64,000 nt of DNA from Paraspadella gotoi (taxonomy: Eukaryota > Chaetognatha). The DNA lies in contig CM119263.1 of assembly GCA_051294375.1 (NCBI GenBank), positions 20,916,695-20,980,694 on the forward strand. Direction: 5' to 3'. The notes beneath the pieces were generated by a model. The model saw only the letters and a program-made list of their open reading frames with translations, was not told where the DNA came from and ran no database searches. Below, piece after piece: positions 20,851-33,027 of the stretch; position 1 is the stretch's first letter, and the number at the start of each line of letters is the position of its first letter. Both the position numbers and the translations under genes were made by a program.

Positions 20851-21482
20851 ACATTGTGTAGTAGAGAAGTAGAAAATCGACGTTCGTGTTCGGGCGAGGG
20901 GGGATCAGGATTCCGGTTTTCATCGCTTTTTTTTTTGGTCACCGTCTTAATTTCCCCGCCACGAAGACAAATTAAATATTATAAAAATATGTTAGAATTT
21001 TCGAAAACGGGTGCGTCTTGGGAAGCACCGTGCCGGTGGAGCACGATCGAAAATTCGGTCCTTGATATGGTACGATGACCACCGCATAGTGGACTGGTTT
21101 TTACGGCGGTTTTTCTTGTCGTAACTTGGACTTTACTCGTTCTCCTGACTTTAGACTAAATATATTAGGTATGGTTGACACCAGTCAGAATAAGATTCGT
21201 TACTTGTCTACATCAGGGTATCTATTTTTTAAAATAAATTACCAAGCTTGCTTGTTTAATTTAACAATCCTGTTAACTATAGTTTTTCAGGCATTAATTC
21301 CCGCGTGTCGCAGTCTAATTAGTTCTTTTAAACTGACTGAGAGATCAATTCTGCGCGTGTCTTATGTTTCTGGGTGGAGCACTCAAAAAATTTCACGTGT
21401 TATTAATATGAAATAAAGAAGAATTCCTTGACTTTTGTCCTGCTCTGGACTCTTTACACGGCCCTGAACGCGCATAACTTAC

Positions 21483-21577
21483 GTTTCCGCCAGAACCAAA
21501 TCGAAAGCCATGGCACTTCGTCGAGCCAGCCGCGGTACACGAATCAGAAGAATGTTGATTTTCGTGTTTAATAACAT
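21483..21577 (-). CDS. candidate first coding exon
   Basis: On minus a 95-bp open segment ends at a perfect GTAAGT donor (21482-21477). The longest frame starts at 21577 with MLLNTKINILLIRVPRLARR and ends MAFDLVLAET. The internal ATG at 21511 has a GCCATGG context, which favours the short start MAFDLVLAE. No acceptor AG lies just upstream, consistent with a first exon. The next exon was not found. It lies upstream of, and in the same direction as, the gene starting at 19810, but any link is guesswork. Confidence 0.3.
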
Positions 21578-21809
21578 TATTCCCGCCGATTTTTTCTTTT
21601 TTTTTCAGAAAATTATAATGATTAGAATAGATTTTACGTTAAATAGCTGCTTTTATTGTTATTTTAGAGAAAATTTGGATGTTCGTAAAACTGCGCGGCG
21701 TTTTTGACCGGTAGTCACGTCTAGTTAAAAACGTCGATGATATTTTTCGAGAACCATCAACTATTTGCCCAAAAGTTAACAGGCTTCATAATTACAAATA
21801 CTGAAGAGC

Positions 21810-21960
21810 TGTCTCAATCGATCATCCGACCCCGAGTGGACTCCAAAGTTGCCGCTTTGCGCTCGTCCGCGACGGCCATCACGAATGCTAATGATGGCCA
21901 TTCCAGATTTCTCGAGCGCCGTTCTTTTCGCCTCGACTTCGGCGGGCCGACGAGATGTGA
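21810..21960. CDS. candidate exon, strand uncertain
   Basis: A CpG-rich block is open on both strands. On plus it reads RVDSKVAALRSSATAITNAN and then FLERRSFRLDFGGPTR, closing at a GTGAGT donor near 21957. On minus it reads NLEWPSLAFVMAVADERKAA and then ESTRGRMID with a stop. No partner exon is identified. Confidence 0.25.
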
Positions 21961-22011
21961 GTCTCCACTGACCATCTCAAGCCTGTTGGCAGTTGGAATA
22001 ATGGCAAGTTA

Positions 22012-22420
22012 GGGATAGGGGTAAATGAGGTTAAGAGTAAATAAGGGTAAATTGAGGGTAAATTAGGGTTGAGGGTAAATAGGGTTGGGGTAAATTAGGG
22101 TTGGGGGAAATTAGGGTTGGGGGTAAATTAGGGTTGGGGGTAAATGTAGGGTTTGGGGGTAACATTAGGGTTGGGGTAAATTAAGGTTAAGGGTAAATTA
22201 AGGTAAGGTAAAATTAAGGTTAAGGGTAAATTAGGGTTATGGGTAAATTAGGGTTATGGGTAAATTAGGGTTATGGGTAAATTTAGGGTAAATTAGGGTT
22301 AGCGGGTAAATTAGGGTTAGGGTTAAATTGGGGTTGGGGGTAAATTAGAGTTGGAGTAAATTAGGGTTGGGGGTAAATTAAGGTTAAGGGTAAATTAGGG
22401 TTAAGGGTAAATTAAAAAGA
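22012..22420 (+). repeat. TTAGGG-bearing minisatellite (GGGTAAATTAGGGTT)n
   Basis: About 400 bp of a 13-17-bp unit, GGGTAAATTAGGGTTGG and variants. Most units contain TTAGGG and many contain GGGTAAA. Unit length and sequence drift along the array (TTAAGG and TTAGAG variants). Confidence 0.9.
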
Positions 22421-22561
22421 ATTCTACTCTGGGCGTTGCATCACCGCCCCTCCCGCCGAGGACTTTATTGGCAACGCAAAACAATGTCGATTTTATGAAA
22501 TTTAGCGGTAATCAGCTAACGGATAATAATGCACAATAATTCTTTATGATCTTTACAGTTT

Positions 22562-22945
22562 ATTAGAAGAGTTTGAAATGAATTTCAACAACGATTTTAT
22601 TTCTAATAATTTTAAAACAATATTTCTCTGTTGTACATTGCACAATGTTATTATTTTTCAAGTTTCTCACTCTCTCTCTCTCATACCATTTCAATTTCTT
22701 TCACAAACTGGCTCTATTTGTTTCACCTTAAATCTGTCCTCACAATTGACCACTACCTTTGCTCAACTCTGTGTTGGAAACTTTGCTCTCTCTCTCTCAC
22801 TCTTTCTTTAGTGCACATAATTTGTTTCAAATTCACTAACTTTTTTAATGCTGATGAAGGCTTGTAGTTAAGCCCGAAACATGTCCGTTTTTATTAAAAA
22901 TAAAATTGTTTGTTGAAAATTCATTTCAAACTCTTCTATTTATAA
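22562..22945 (+). mobile_element. inverted-repeat element ending in a hammerhead-like core
   Basis: A terminal word AGAAGAGTTTGAAATGAATT (22564 onward) is repeated in reverse complement at about 22919-22939, followed inward by AACAACGATTTTATTT / AATAAAATTGTTTGTT. The element is about 380 bp. It carries a CT-rich middle with overlapping short frames that are artefacts. The hammerhead-like core lies just inside the right end. Confidence 0.6.
22851..22882 (+). ncRNA. hammerhead-like ribozyme core
   Basis: The order is CTGATGA, AGGCTT, loop GTAGTT, AAGCCC, GAAACATGTC. The CTGATGA and GAAAC boxes match the hammerhead consensus exactly, and GGCTT/AAGCC forms stem II. Penelope-like retroelements are known to carry such motifs in their terminal repeats. 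Stem III and the cleavage site were not resolved. Confidence 0.55.
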
Positions 22946-23305
22946 TTTAAAAAAATTTTATCAAATATAATATTTTAATATTTTGTTCATTTTGTTTGAT
23001 TTGCATGATTTTTTTTAAATTTTATAAATTTTTTCTACTTGCTTAATTTTTCAACTGCAAATTTTTTTTAACTTGTATACCTTTTTTAAAAAAAATTTAA
23101 GCAAAAGTAACGTTTGATTTTTTTTCATTTAAACTCAATTCCCGCGATTCCATCGAAACTATATTCAGTTCAATATTATAATTTCTACCTCTTTCACAAA
23201 ATTGTATTCCAATCAATTTATCTAATCACGAGTAAGTGGAGTTTTTTGTTAGTGGAACGGAAAAACAGACAGATGGATCATCATTTTTTTGCATAATTTA
23301 TTATA

Positions 23306-23916
23306 CTATCTAGAAAAAAGTTAGAACATTTTTAATTGAGGATATCTGACTCGAACACTTGCTCGATGTTAAAAAATCAGGATGTTTCAGATTCTACACT
23401 AAATTTCCTTTCAGTTGCTTCCTTCCATTTTTTTCGTAGATCCAACCGTATAGAAGTTAGAGCAAAATAAGATTGCTACCTCAAGGTGAAAATGGCGGAA
23501 AAAATCGCCTTTAGTTTTCACAATTCTTGGTATTGAGTTATTGTTTCTATTTCAAATTGAGTTAGTTATTTTTTTCATTTTTTTTAAATTTGGTTATCCG
23601 ACATAAACAGCCCCTCTCTTTGTTTCATAAAGGTGCAATTGTAGCTCTGAGAAAAGAGGAAAGACGCAACAATTCATCAGCAATAGACTTGGAATCCCTC
23701 GTTCCACCATTGCAAATTTTTTATAGCGGAAAAACATTTCACCTTCGTACCTCAATTCGCTTTACGAGAGCATGCCCAGACGAAATGCAGGCAGTGGTCG
23801 ATGCCGAGGGAGGGCATAACCAAAATATTGAGAATGTTTTACCCATGTTTTTATAATTTTTTATTGAATAAATGAACTTTTAAAAAAAAATGTTTCTAAC
23901 TTTTTTTCCTAGATAG
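23306..23916 (+). mobile_element. Tc1/mariner-type deletion derivative, copy 1
   Basis: The element has terminal inverted repeats, CTATCTAGAAAAAAGTTAG... and ...CTAACTTTTTTTCCTAGATAG, of about 33 bp, flanked by TA on both sides (23304-23305 and 23917-23918). The inner plus frame at 23590-23856 keeps a Tc1-like transposase start (HKGAIVALRKE, as in the first helix-turn-helix) and near its end NIENVLPMF, like the DLNPIENVW block. The catalytic core between is missing, so it cannot move itself. A second copy lies at 40253-40829. Confidence 0.75.
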
Positions 23917-24329
23917 TAATTAAACGGTTCGATATGATAAAAAGGATTTACGAAAAAAAATTTTGGGTAGGACTAATAAAGTGGATTATAAAATCGGAAT
24001 CTGCTATAAATGATCTGACTAAAAATTATGTCAGAAATATAATATTAAATAATAAGTGTGAGTAATGCTTTTGATCAAAAAATTTAATCCAAAAGAAGTT
24101 ATTATTATATATTAAAACTTGTTTGGTTTGGTTTTTCTTACTTTGTTTACTTTTAGTATGTGCCTTACTTATAATATAGTTTGTACATCTCCGTCGTCTC
24201 CCGTATTTCTTGCGTATTAATTTTGTGATTGTAACTGTTTGTGTGCATAGTGATTACTTTTATTAATTAGTAGTAGTCATTTGATTAACTGTCTGTTTAA
24301 AATTTAGAATTTGCTCTGAGTGACTCTCG

Positions 24330-24860
24330 GTCGAGTCGCCGCCTCTGACCCGACGATGCTGAATCTCGTCTCCAAAGTCGACGGCGTTGACGCCGCTTTC
24401 GCTGCCAGGAGATAACTTTCCGGCGTTATCACTGAATCTCCGTCGTATTAACCTCTGTCGCTATCTTTGGTTCCATTATTCCGCCCGCGCGTCACCTCTT
24501 CCTGGGACTTGGGGTGCGACACTCGTTCTCTCCCCACCGAGGATACTTCTTATAGGCTAACGCTCTCGACAGATCGGGCTCGCTCCTTGCCATCGCCGGC
24601 CACTACAACCGCCTTCCAAGACCGACAACACTAAACTATACGCCAAAGGCTTCGCCTCCACCACCAAACCACTCTCCCCGTCCTCGCCTCCTCCGTTACC
24701 CTTCTACATCGAGGATCCCGCCCCCAATCCGCGGCAGGATGGACTTGGCGTACATGAGGTCTCAAGCGGCGCTGCATCGTTAGTTTTAGCAAGAACCACG
24801 GAGAGAGGAATCCGTTTTACCAAAATCCGCTCAAGGATGAGTCTGTCCAGTTCTCAGCAA
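24330..24860 (+). pseudogene. relic of Ty3/Gypsy-type pol
   Basis: This GC-richer block has no long frame, but plus-strand fragments match the end of a Gypsy reverse transcriptase: RSLLAIAGHYNRL at about 24578-24616 (compare the usual LRSFLGLAGYYRRF) and, one frame over, AKGFASTTKPLSPVLAS at about 24640-24690 (compare FAKIAKPLTDLL). PFYIED...GLGV further on may be the start of RNase H (F.L.TDAS..G.GAVL). Several frameshifts and stops separate the pieces. Confidence 0.45.
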
Positions 24861-24879
24861 ATACGTCTGCGACAGTGTT

Positions 24880-25110
24880 AATTTTAAAAAAAGTCAAAAT
24901 TCTTTACTTTTTCACTCTGTAGTAAAAACTATTTTATGATAAACGTTTTTGTATATTTTTCGACAATTTTTAAAATTAAAATATTATGAAACTTTGACAA
25001 AAGTTTCTTATTTTTTATGACGAATCCGAATCTGTTATTACAATTTTTAAAAATCATTTTGAAATTTTACAAATTTATAAGGATATTAGGGATTAGGGGT
25101 GGTTAGGAAT
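24880..25110. repeat. diverged relative of the 13.3-13.8 kb palindrome
   Basis: Shared words include GACAAAAGTTTC, TTTATGACGAATCCGAATCTG, AAAATCATTTTGAAATTTTAC and TATAAGGATA. One arm is partly recognisable. From here to 26.8 kb the sequence is AT-rich and I find no gene. Two GC-richer islets, 25735-25860 and 26155-26280, stay unexplained. Confidence 0.45.
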
Positions 25111-26799
25111 TTGTAATCTAAAAGTTTTTTCTATCTACCATATTTTATTTTTTTTATTTTTGCGCTAGCGAGATTTATATATAGTCGCTCATAAGAAGCC
25201 GAAACAAAATAACCGACCGCAAAATCAGTAGGCGAATGTAAAAATAAGCCAAAAATTAAATAGGTTTTAATTTGTGGATAGTGATGAAAAAGCTTAAAAT
25301 AAGGTGAATTGAAGATAAGACATATCACTGTCATGTTCAGAAAACGCTACTGAAAAAATATTAACAAGTATGGCTATATCATCTGCAATATCAATGCCCA
25401 TAAAAAACAATGTTTGTGAAAACATCAACGAAGCCTATATGTTGCTTAAAAATTTATTTTTTTATTGTATAATTATAAAAAATAAAAGGCCAGAATAAAC
25501 TTTCGCCACTCATTTTATTTTCTTATTGTATCTCAAATTGTTCAGACAGGAAAGGACGTTAAGTTTTCTTGAGATATAGGGCCCACCCTATATTGGTTAT
25601 CAAACTTTTTTCTGCTTTAATTAATATAATTTAAAGTTTAAATGGTTAAACATTTCCTAGAAAATGCAAATTGATTGCATTCAAACCTATCTTTTTGGTT
25701 ATGTGTAGCGAATACCAATTAACAAGTGCTGACTGCGACATGGACGTCGCATATCGCCTTCACTACGCGTGTTGATGCCTTTGGCGAAGTATTCAGCGTC
25801 GTCAGATCGGCATCGTTTGAGAGTTCGTGCTGGTTCTGTACTATTTCCTAAGATAAGTTAGCAAAATATAAATGGGCACTAATCTGTCGTTATTATTTAT
25901 ACACAAGGTTGGGGTTAATTTAAGCTATTTATCATAAAAATATAACTTAAATATAATTAAATATCTAAATATTTGTACTGTTAAAGAATAGTTAAAGTTA
26001 CTAATAACTTCTATTTTAACTTAAATTTTTAAAAGATTAAATATAACTGACTTAGCTTAACTACATCTTAAATTAATTAAAATTATTGAAAATTAAGAGT
26101 CATTAAAATTCAAATACTTTTATCTGAACATCAAAATTTATTTTTTTAGCCCACAAGACGAGTTAGTGCAGCAATAGGATGTATTGAGATTGTATCACCG
26201 TATACGCCGCGTCTGAGCGAGCTCCGAGTGTTTTCTGATCTTGCTACTGTGCTATTTATAGCAGCATTCGAAGACATGTAAATTTAGTAATATTTATGGT
26301 TAGTCAACTAGTACAATAACATGCCAGTCGTGAGACGACCTGGTCACAGATAACCTCACATTGGTAACTTCCTCATCATTTATTTTGGGCTAAGCACATC
26401 CTCTCTTCTTATATCTCCTTGTTAAGGCGACATATCCATAAGGACGATAACCAATCAGAGAGCGACTTTTTAAAATACTTGATCATCAGATACTCGTAAG
26501 CAACAAAAACGAATTCATAATAAAAGGGCATCAAACAACCGAGAGACTATCTCGTAACAAAAAAAATTTAACAAGCCCCATGCTATCGACAGATATAAAA
26601 TTAAATTTTTAATAGATAGAGGAACTTAAAGTATTATATCGTCTTTAAAATGATCAACTAAATATCATAAAACAATTTTAAATCACAGTAAAGATAGCAT
26701 GCAAGTAACGGTAACCTACTTTAAAATCATGTAAAACAAAATTTGTATAAATTAGGGAACCAAAATTTTCTTTTATGAAATGTTTCAGTCAATTTCGTC

Positions 26800-29700
26800 C
26801 ACTTCAAAGAGTGGATCGCGTCGTTTTAATGGCAGAAGAATCAGGTTACCCCATCGTCAAAAAGAAAAGCGGCATGCTAGTATGAGACAGGAAAAGTAAT
26901 AAGTCTACCATATCTTGCACTGGGCCAGAATCTTTTTTACTGGATAAATGCACATGTAAATATTGCAAGCCTTTCGAGAGTTTTCCCAGTGGAAGATTGA
27001 TTGATGGATCATTTAGATGCTGGATCCTGATATTTGTAAAGAACCTGAAATCGCAAAGCAATCAAGTGAATAAGGCGTAAGAATTGAGCTGCAGAAGCAA
27101 TTCTCATAGGCATTTCAGTCTTTTCATGTAATAGATAATCTGGTCCATTATGGTAAAACTGCCCAGACTTTCTGATCATCAACAGCAAAGCTTTTGAAAA
27201 AGATCAACTGGGTCTTCTTTTTGTAGAAAATAGACAAGCCACAAAATTGTAATGGCGGAAAAATGGACATGAAATGAAACTTAATATTTCCATTACTTTT
27301 AATCTTTCATATGCAGCAACCCATAACTTTCCATAGATGCATCACTAAATGTTGCAATTCTTATGGAGATGATTTTTTTCATGTCTTGGAGGAAGTTCCT
27401 CAAAGATGAAATTAATGATTTTCAAATCTGCTTGGTTTTCTTCCTCTGAGATTATATCATCCCTTCCCAATTTTTAATTTGCACAAAAAATTTGAACTTT
27501 GGTTCTAGCAATGAGTATGAAGGGGCCGTGAGCTTAAATGGATAAAAGTGGAAGCTTGTTGCAGCAAACGGCTTTTCTTTCTGGTTATAATGTTTTTCCC
27601 CATCTTTAAATGCTTATTTTAAACCCAAAACAACCAGTCATAACATCAAAATTTACTCCAAAGCTTTTCAGATGGGAATTTCTTCCAAATCAAAAAAACT
27701 TGGTTTTACTTTGGTCATTTTATATGGGATTTCAACAAAGAAACATCAACTTTCCTTCAACAAGTTTCGTATTGACCGAAACATTATCTGAATTTCCATG
27801 TCGTTCTTAAGAACAGACTGGGAACTTTCTTAATCTTTCAATGCCATTTCAGCATGGGCATCTGGGTCCCTAAGACCTCAGCAGCTTTGTCCGACCTCTC
27901 GCTTCCAAAGGTAATGCAAATTGATAATGCCCATTAACAAATTTTTATAGAAGTCCTTTAAAACTCCAAGAGCTTTTTTATGTTCTGTGATCACGATTCT
28001 TATCTTCATCAGAATGGGTCATTAAATTCATGATGGCAAAAGGTATTCAACTTTGTAAAACTAATATTATTGTTAAAATTAATAGCATCACACTCAACTG
28101 AGGCAAGTTGAAAGAGTTCCTCCAAATATGCGTCCTACCCCATCGTGTTCGAACCGCAACATGGTGCATTCTGAGGGCCTCGTACGCATAGAAAAGGCAT
28201 CAGGACAAGAGAGTTGGAAGATCCATACCTATTATACATCAATTTAAGAGGACCGCCTGTTTCATGTAAGGTTATATTCTTCAAATGAGGAAAATTTTGT
28301 AACTTGTCTGAAGTGGGGAATGAGACATTTCCATTTGAAAGGCTTTGAGCAACAACAACAGAACTTAAGTTCAAGCTAAAATGATATCTATGGATTGTAA
28401 AGTCAAAGGAACTGTGAACAGTAGTTTCAGTCTTTGAGGCATCCAAGAGTTGACACCGTAGCAAACTTTTGTTGTGTAAATTTAATCTTTTGATAGTTCA
28501 GTGAACAATGTTCTTGTTACTGCCTGTATCCAACATGGGCAAAACAGTTTCCCGTTTGTCTTTGTGGTTCATAATGGCTAAAGAGGTCTATAAAGTTCAC
28601 ACCTCCATCATTTTTGTAGCAAGATCTGTGCAGCATGTTGAATCTGTAACTTGTGGAATGGCAACTGTTTGTTTCACCTTTGTAATAGAATCATCAGGCT
28701 GCTTGAGTATCTTTTGTTTTGCCGATGAAGGACATAATGGTGGCTTTTAGATTAACACTGTCTTACAGAATAATTTGTGATCTTGCAGTCAGAGATTTTT
28801 GTTTATTCAAACACCGAAAAGCATAACGATTACTTTTAAGCATACTAAATCTTTGCACTTGGTCCCCATTTTTAAAAATGTAGGACAACCAGCACAATAA
28901 TGTTTAACTAGTGCACAAAGGCATAGTTAAAACTTTACTTGATCATTAAATCTTTTGTTACACTAGATTGCCTTCATTAGCTGAGCCTGAGAATCCTGTT
29001 TGTTACCTTTTGATTGGACCCACTAGAGTTATTGTGAAAGTCATGGAATTTTTTTGTTTAGCAGCTGCAACTTTAACTACAATCTTTCTTTGGAGGCAAA
29101 ACTTGGACGAGCATATGGAGACCCAGGCTGTTTGAACTTGATCATCAGAAAGTATAAGAAAATGGGTCAAATTGTTCCTTTGGCTTTTGAAACGGTCAAC
29201 TTTGATGGAAAGTATTGCCATTTATCACGTAGAAATGATGCGCTTATCAATCAAATTGTTTACAAGATCGTGTTAGAAAACCTTCATAATCCCAGACATG
29301 AGAGCAGTGTTTTTAGCCTCTTCAAGGCTCCATAACAGGTTTCTAAAGACCAACAAGATCGCTTTACTTAAAGTAGTCTTGTTATAATATCACGTAATCT
29401 TTCAGCAAGAGTAATGTTGCCTATAACCCAGTGATGACTAACTTTTGTTTAGCATAAGCTAAAGCTTTGTGCCCATCCAGTTCATTTTCAAATTGCTTAA
29501 TGGAACTTATGAGCCTCACCAGTCGTCTCATTTCAACAACTCAAGATACTTTTCACGATCATCTACCCCAGGCAATGTCGTTTACATCAATTAAACCGAG
29601 ATAGGGAATGACGCTAAACATAGCTGTCACCTTTTCCCAACCTCTTATATTCCTTAGGCCGCGCTCGCGTCCAGCTTAGCGAAAGATGCCAGAATAATGC

Positions 29701-30710
29701 TGGGATTCAAGGGCTTGATAGGAGCTGAAGAACATGAAAGGTGGAAGCATCATTGGTTAATTGATTGCTTGATTTGTTGGGATGGATACCTGAGGAGTGG
29801 ATGGGAATCCAGAATTGCTAGATGCTGTTGGCGGCAAGTGGTGATCTCAATGTTGGGGGTTTAAATAATGCTATGAGAACTGGAGTCTAGTGCTAAAGCT
29901 TGGGTTTAGAATTCGTGGCTTTTATATGGATTAAATGAGGAGCTTTTATGATTAAAGTAGAAGCTTCAAGGCAAATGAAACCAAGTCCATTGGCCTTTGC
30001 CTCTCTTGTTTATTCATATCATTCCAATGTGTAACCTTGTCAAAGGCAGAAGGAGTCTTTGTAAACGGGTGTGTTAGGAAGGGAGGATCCTGTAAAATTT
30101 GGATATCGTCATTTAATTTACTTAATTCAGCCTTTTCCATCATCCTTTCCTTTTCCCTCCTTCTCATTGTCTTCCCTTTGGTTTTTTTAAATTTTTAAGG
30201 CTAAATTGTTTAATTCCACTTGCTTCTCCTCCCATCCCTGTTGGCAGTATCCTTTTGGGCTTCTTCCAATCTAATGCATTTTCCCTTTCTTTCCTTTCTT
30301 TTTGATTCGCTACGATCTTTCATTATTTTATATTCCTGAAATGTTTTACTTTTCTTTCCGTTTCTTTAATTTAAAAACTCTTTACGCTGGATTTAGTCCC
30401 CCGTTTGACGAAGCCCTTGAGCTTTGAGATCTAACCAGACATGAACGGACTTGGAGTATTAGGGAGCAAAGATTGTTATTGGCAGGCAATTTAATGACTT
30501 AAGTAACTCTTCCATTTGATCATGAAATGTGGATTCTTCTTTTTCGTATTCTTGTAATGCTTTTGTATTCTCAGCTTCCTTTCCTTAGTCAAACTCACCT
30601 TAAATTCTTTGTATGTTTCACTAGCCAGAGTAATGCAATCTTCATGAGCTTGTATTTGCAATATAATACTTTCCCTCCTACATGAGGTTTGGGCAGCTTG
30701 CAACTTTTTG
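26800..30710 (-). mobile_element. decayed BEL/Pao gag-pol
   Basis: Read on minus, pieces appear in BEL/Pao order. A coiled gag-like start lies at 30703-30491 (ETYKEFKVSLTKERKLRIQ), then a charged segment at 30167-29952. A zinc-knuckle remnant follows at about 28800-28715 (RCLNK...DCKITNYSVRQC...HHYVLH), then an aspartic protease at 28537-28501 (MLDTGSNKNIVH) running into 28464-28135 (LPTSDK-like loop, HLKNITLHETGG). An RNase H-like IATFSDASMESYGLL lies at about 27357-27313, with a further frame at 27061-26846. Many stops and frameshifts break it, and no terminal repeats were recognised, so it is an old, dead copy. Confidence 0.6.
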
Positions 30711-31367
30711 TATTAAAATCGTGAAATGCTATGGATAATGGATGTTTCTTTAATTTACCCGCCCTTGTAGTATTGACGAGTTGGACTGAATTTTCAAAAT
30801 TCTTAAACCAACAAGATCACGAAACCGAGATATAAAAGCAACGCCAACCCTTCTAAAACTAAGAGGAAAGCAACTTATATGGCATAAATGAAACAATGAA
30901 AGCGAGAGAGTAGAACGAAAGAGTTTCCTTTTAAAAAGGGAAAACCAAAATTCAAAAAATAAGAATTCAAACCGTAACACATATAGAACCGATTATAAAG
31001 AAGAACGCGTTTCGCTAATGTTAAAGCGCAAATTCGATTAGCGGAAAGAGTATTTTAAATTAATTCGCGTTACGAGATAAAAGACGCTGTTTGAAATCGT
31101 TTAATTTTGCATTTCGAATTATTACGAAGATCGCGTAGCTTATCTTTTTAAAAATGCACTCGAATTTTTTCGATTATTTTTTAGAAGAAATTCGTTTTTT
31201 TCTTTTTCGCGAGTTTATTTAGTCTTACTTCTTACGCCGCCGCTAGTTGAGTGAATCGCTGACCGATCGTGAAGGAACGCGCCAACAGAGATTTGATGAG
31301 ATTTGGTTCCTTCTTTTAAAGGGCGTTTATAAAGTCCGAAGTCGAAATAGATTATTGAGGATTTACC

Positions 31368-31392
31368 NNNNNNNNNNNNNNNNNNNNNNNNN
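31368..31392. other. assembly gap (25 N)
   Basis: A short gap between the BEL relic side and the start of composite-repeat copy 1. Confidence 0.98.
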
Positions 31393-31470
31393 TTGCTATT
31401 TGCTTGTTAGAATTTCAGATTGGATCGAAATCCCTTCCTGAAAGAAAATTGAAATTCAAAGATTCGAAAC

Positions 31471-32995
31471 TAAGCCAGACCGGGCGAAGCCCGTCCTGTC
31501 TCTATAATAATTCGCTTTAGCTTCTTTGTGACGTTGTCGTTGGCGTAACGTTTTTTTGCAATCATGACTATTGAAAGTGTGATATCATAGGGAGTTGAAA
31601 TTTTATATATGGCTTCTAATCATCAAAATCTTTAAAATTGTCAGGATTCATATCAATATTCGTAATTGTTTATGTTTTATTTACAAAACAAAAACGTTTT
31701 AATTATATGTCGCTTTCTTTCTCTCTTTCTTTTAATTATATGTCGCTCTCACTCTCTCTCTCTTTCTTTTTCTCACTGCTCTTTAAGATTGTCAAAAACG
31801 AGTTCCGGCTCGTGCGCGTCTGTCCACTCTCTCTCTCTTCTCTCTTTTCTCTCTCTCTCTCTCTTTTTTTTTTATAATACAAAAAAATTACGAAAATTAC
31901 TCTGTATAAAAAAATCATTGACCTAGATCACACACGTTGCAGGCAACGGATAACCGATATAAACCTAATATGCGTTTCTTTGAAGGAAACTTTGTTGTAA
32001 TAAAGTTAATCATCAGTTTTACTATATAACTTTATCCACGCTTCACTAGGACAGACAGAACAGTAAACGAGTTCCGTCGTGCGCGTCTGTCCAGTTCATT
32101 TTCTATCTACTTCTTCTCTCTTTTTTTTTTTATTATTTTAAATTTTTATTACATTTTTTGCAATTTGATCTTGTGTGAAAAAGTATGGGCGCAGAACCCA
32201 GTACTTTGGGATTGGAGAGGAGTCTCGCTTAGCCTCCGCGCTACCGCTATTCAGATTCGTCTAAAAAACGAGTGTCACTCTCAAGCAGCTGTCCAGCGCT
32301 GCCATGCTTCGCTCTACATCTTCTCTCATCTCTTCTCTCTCGTTCTCTCATGTCTGTCTCTTATCTCGAATACAGATCTGTTGCAGTGATCGTATCGATT
32401 TTTTTGAAAAACTTGTGATTATTTTTTCCTTCTATAAAACATTTTTTATCCATTATGATCGCGCTTTTTTCTCAATACAAAATCCAATTAAGATTTTCAT
32501 GATGCGATTTTCTAGTATCATGAAATCGTTGTTATGTTGGGAAAATAGGTCGTACCTTCTCTGTCTTGTCTCTCTCTGTCTCTGTCTTCTCTGCTCTTTC
32601 ATCCTCTCACTCATAACAGCGTTGTTTTTTTTATAGATGAATGACTATCGCGTTTAATTGAATACTATATCGCATCAGTTAATGATTACAATCATATCAG
32701 TGAATGTTATCATGCATCAATATTGTTTATTACATAAGTCATCTATAGTAATTGGTTATCAATCGCATCATAATTGGTATCATTGCTTCAATAATCATTC
32801 CTTGACATCAATCCAATTACTATTACATCAATAATTCATTAGCGCATTCATTTCATTCGATTTTTTTCTCTATTTTTTTCATTAAATTTTTCTTTGATAG
32901 TGGGTGGTTGACTCGATCTTGAATCTTTTATTGATTTTTTAAACGGTTCCATCCTTTTCGGTAATAAACATATGAATTTGGTGCTCTCTCTCTCG

Positions 32996-33027
<32 letters not shown>

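Noticed and set aside
20854-21078. Plus frame of 74 codons after the family A repeat
   Set aside because: Partly covered by repeat end, with mixed composition and no splice support.
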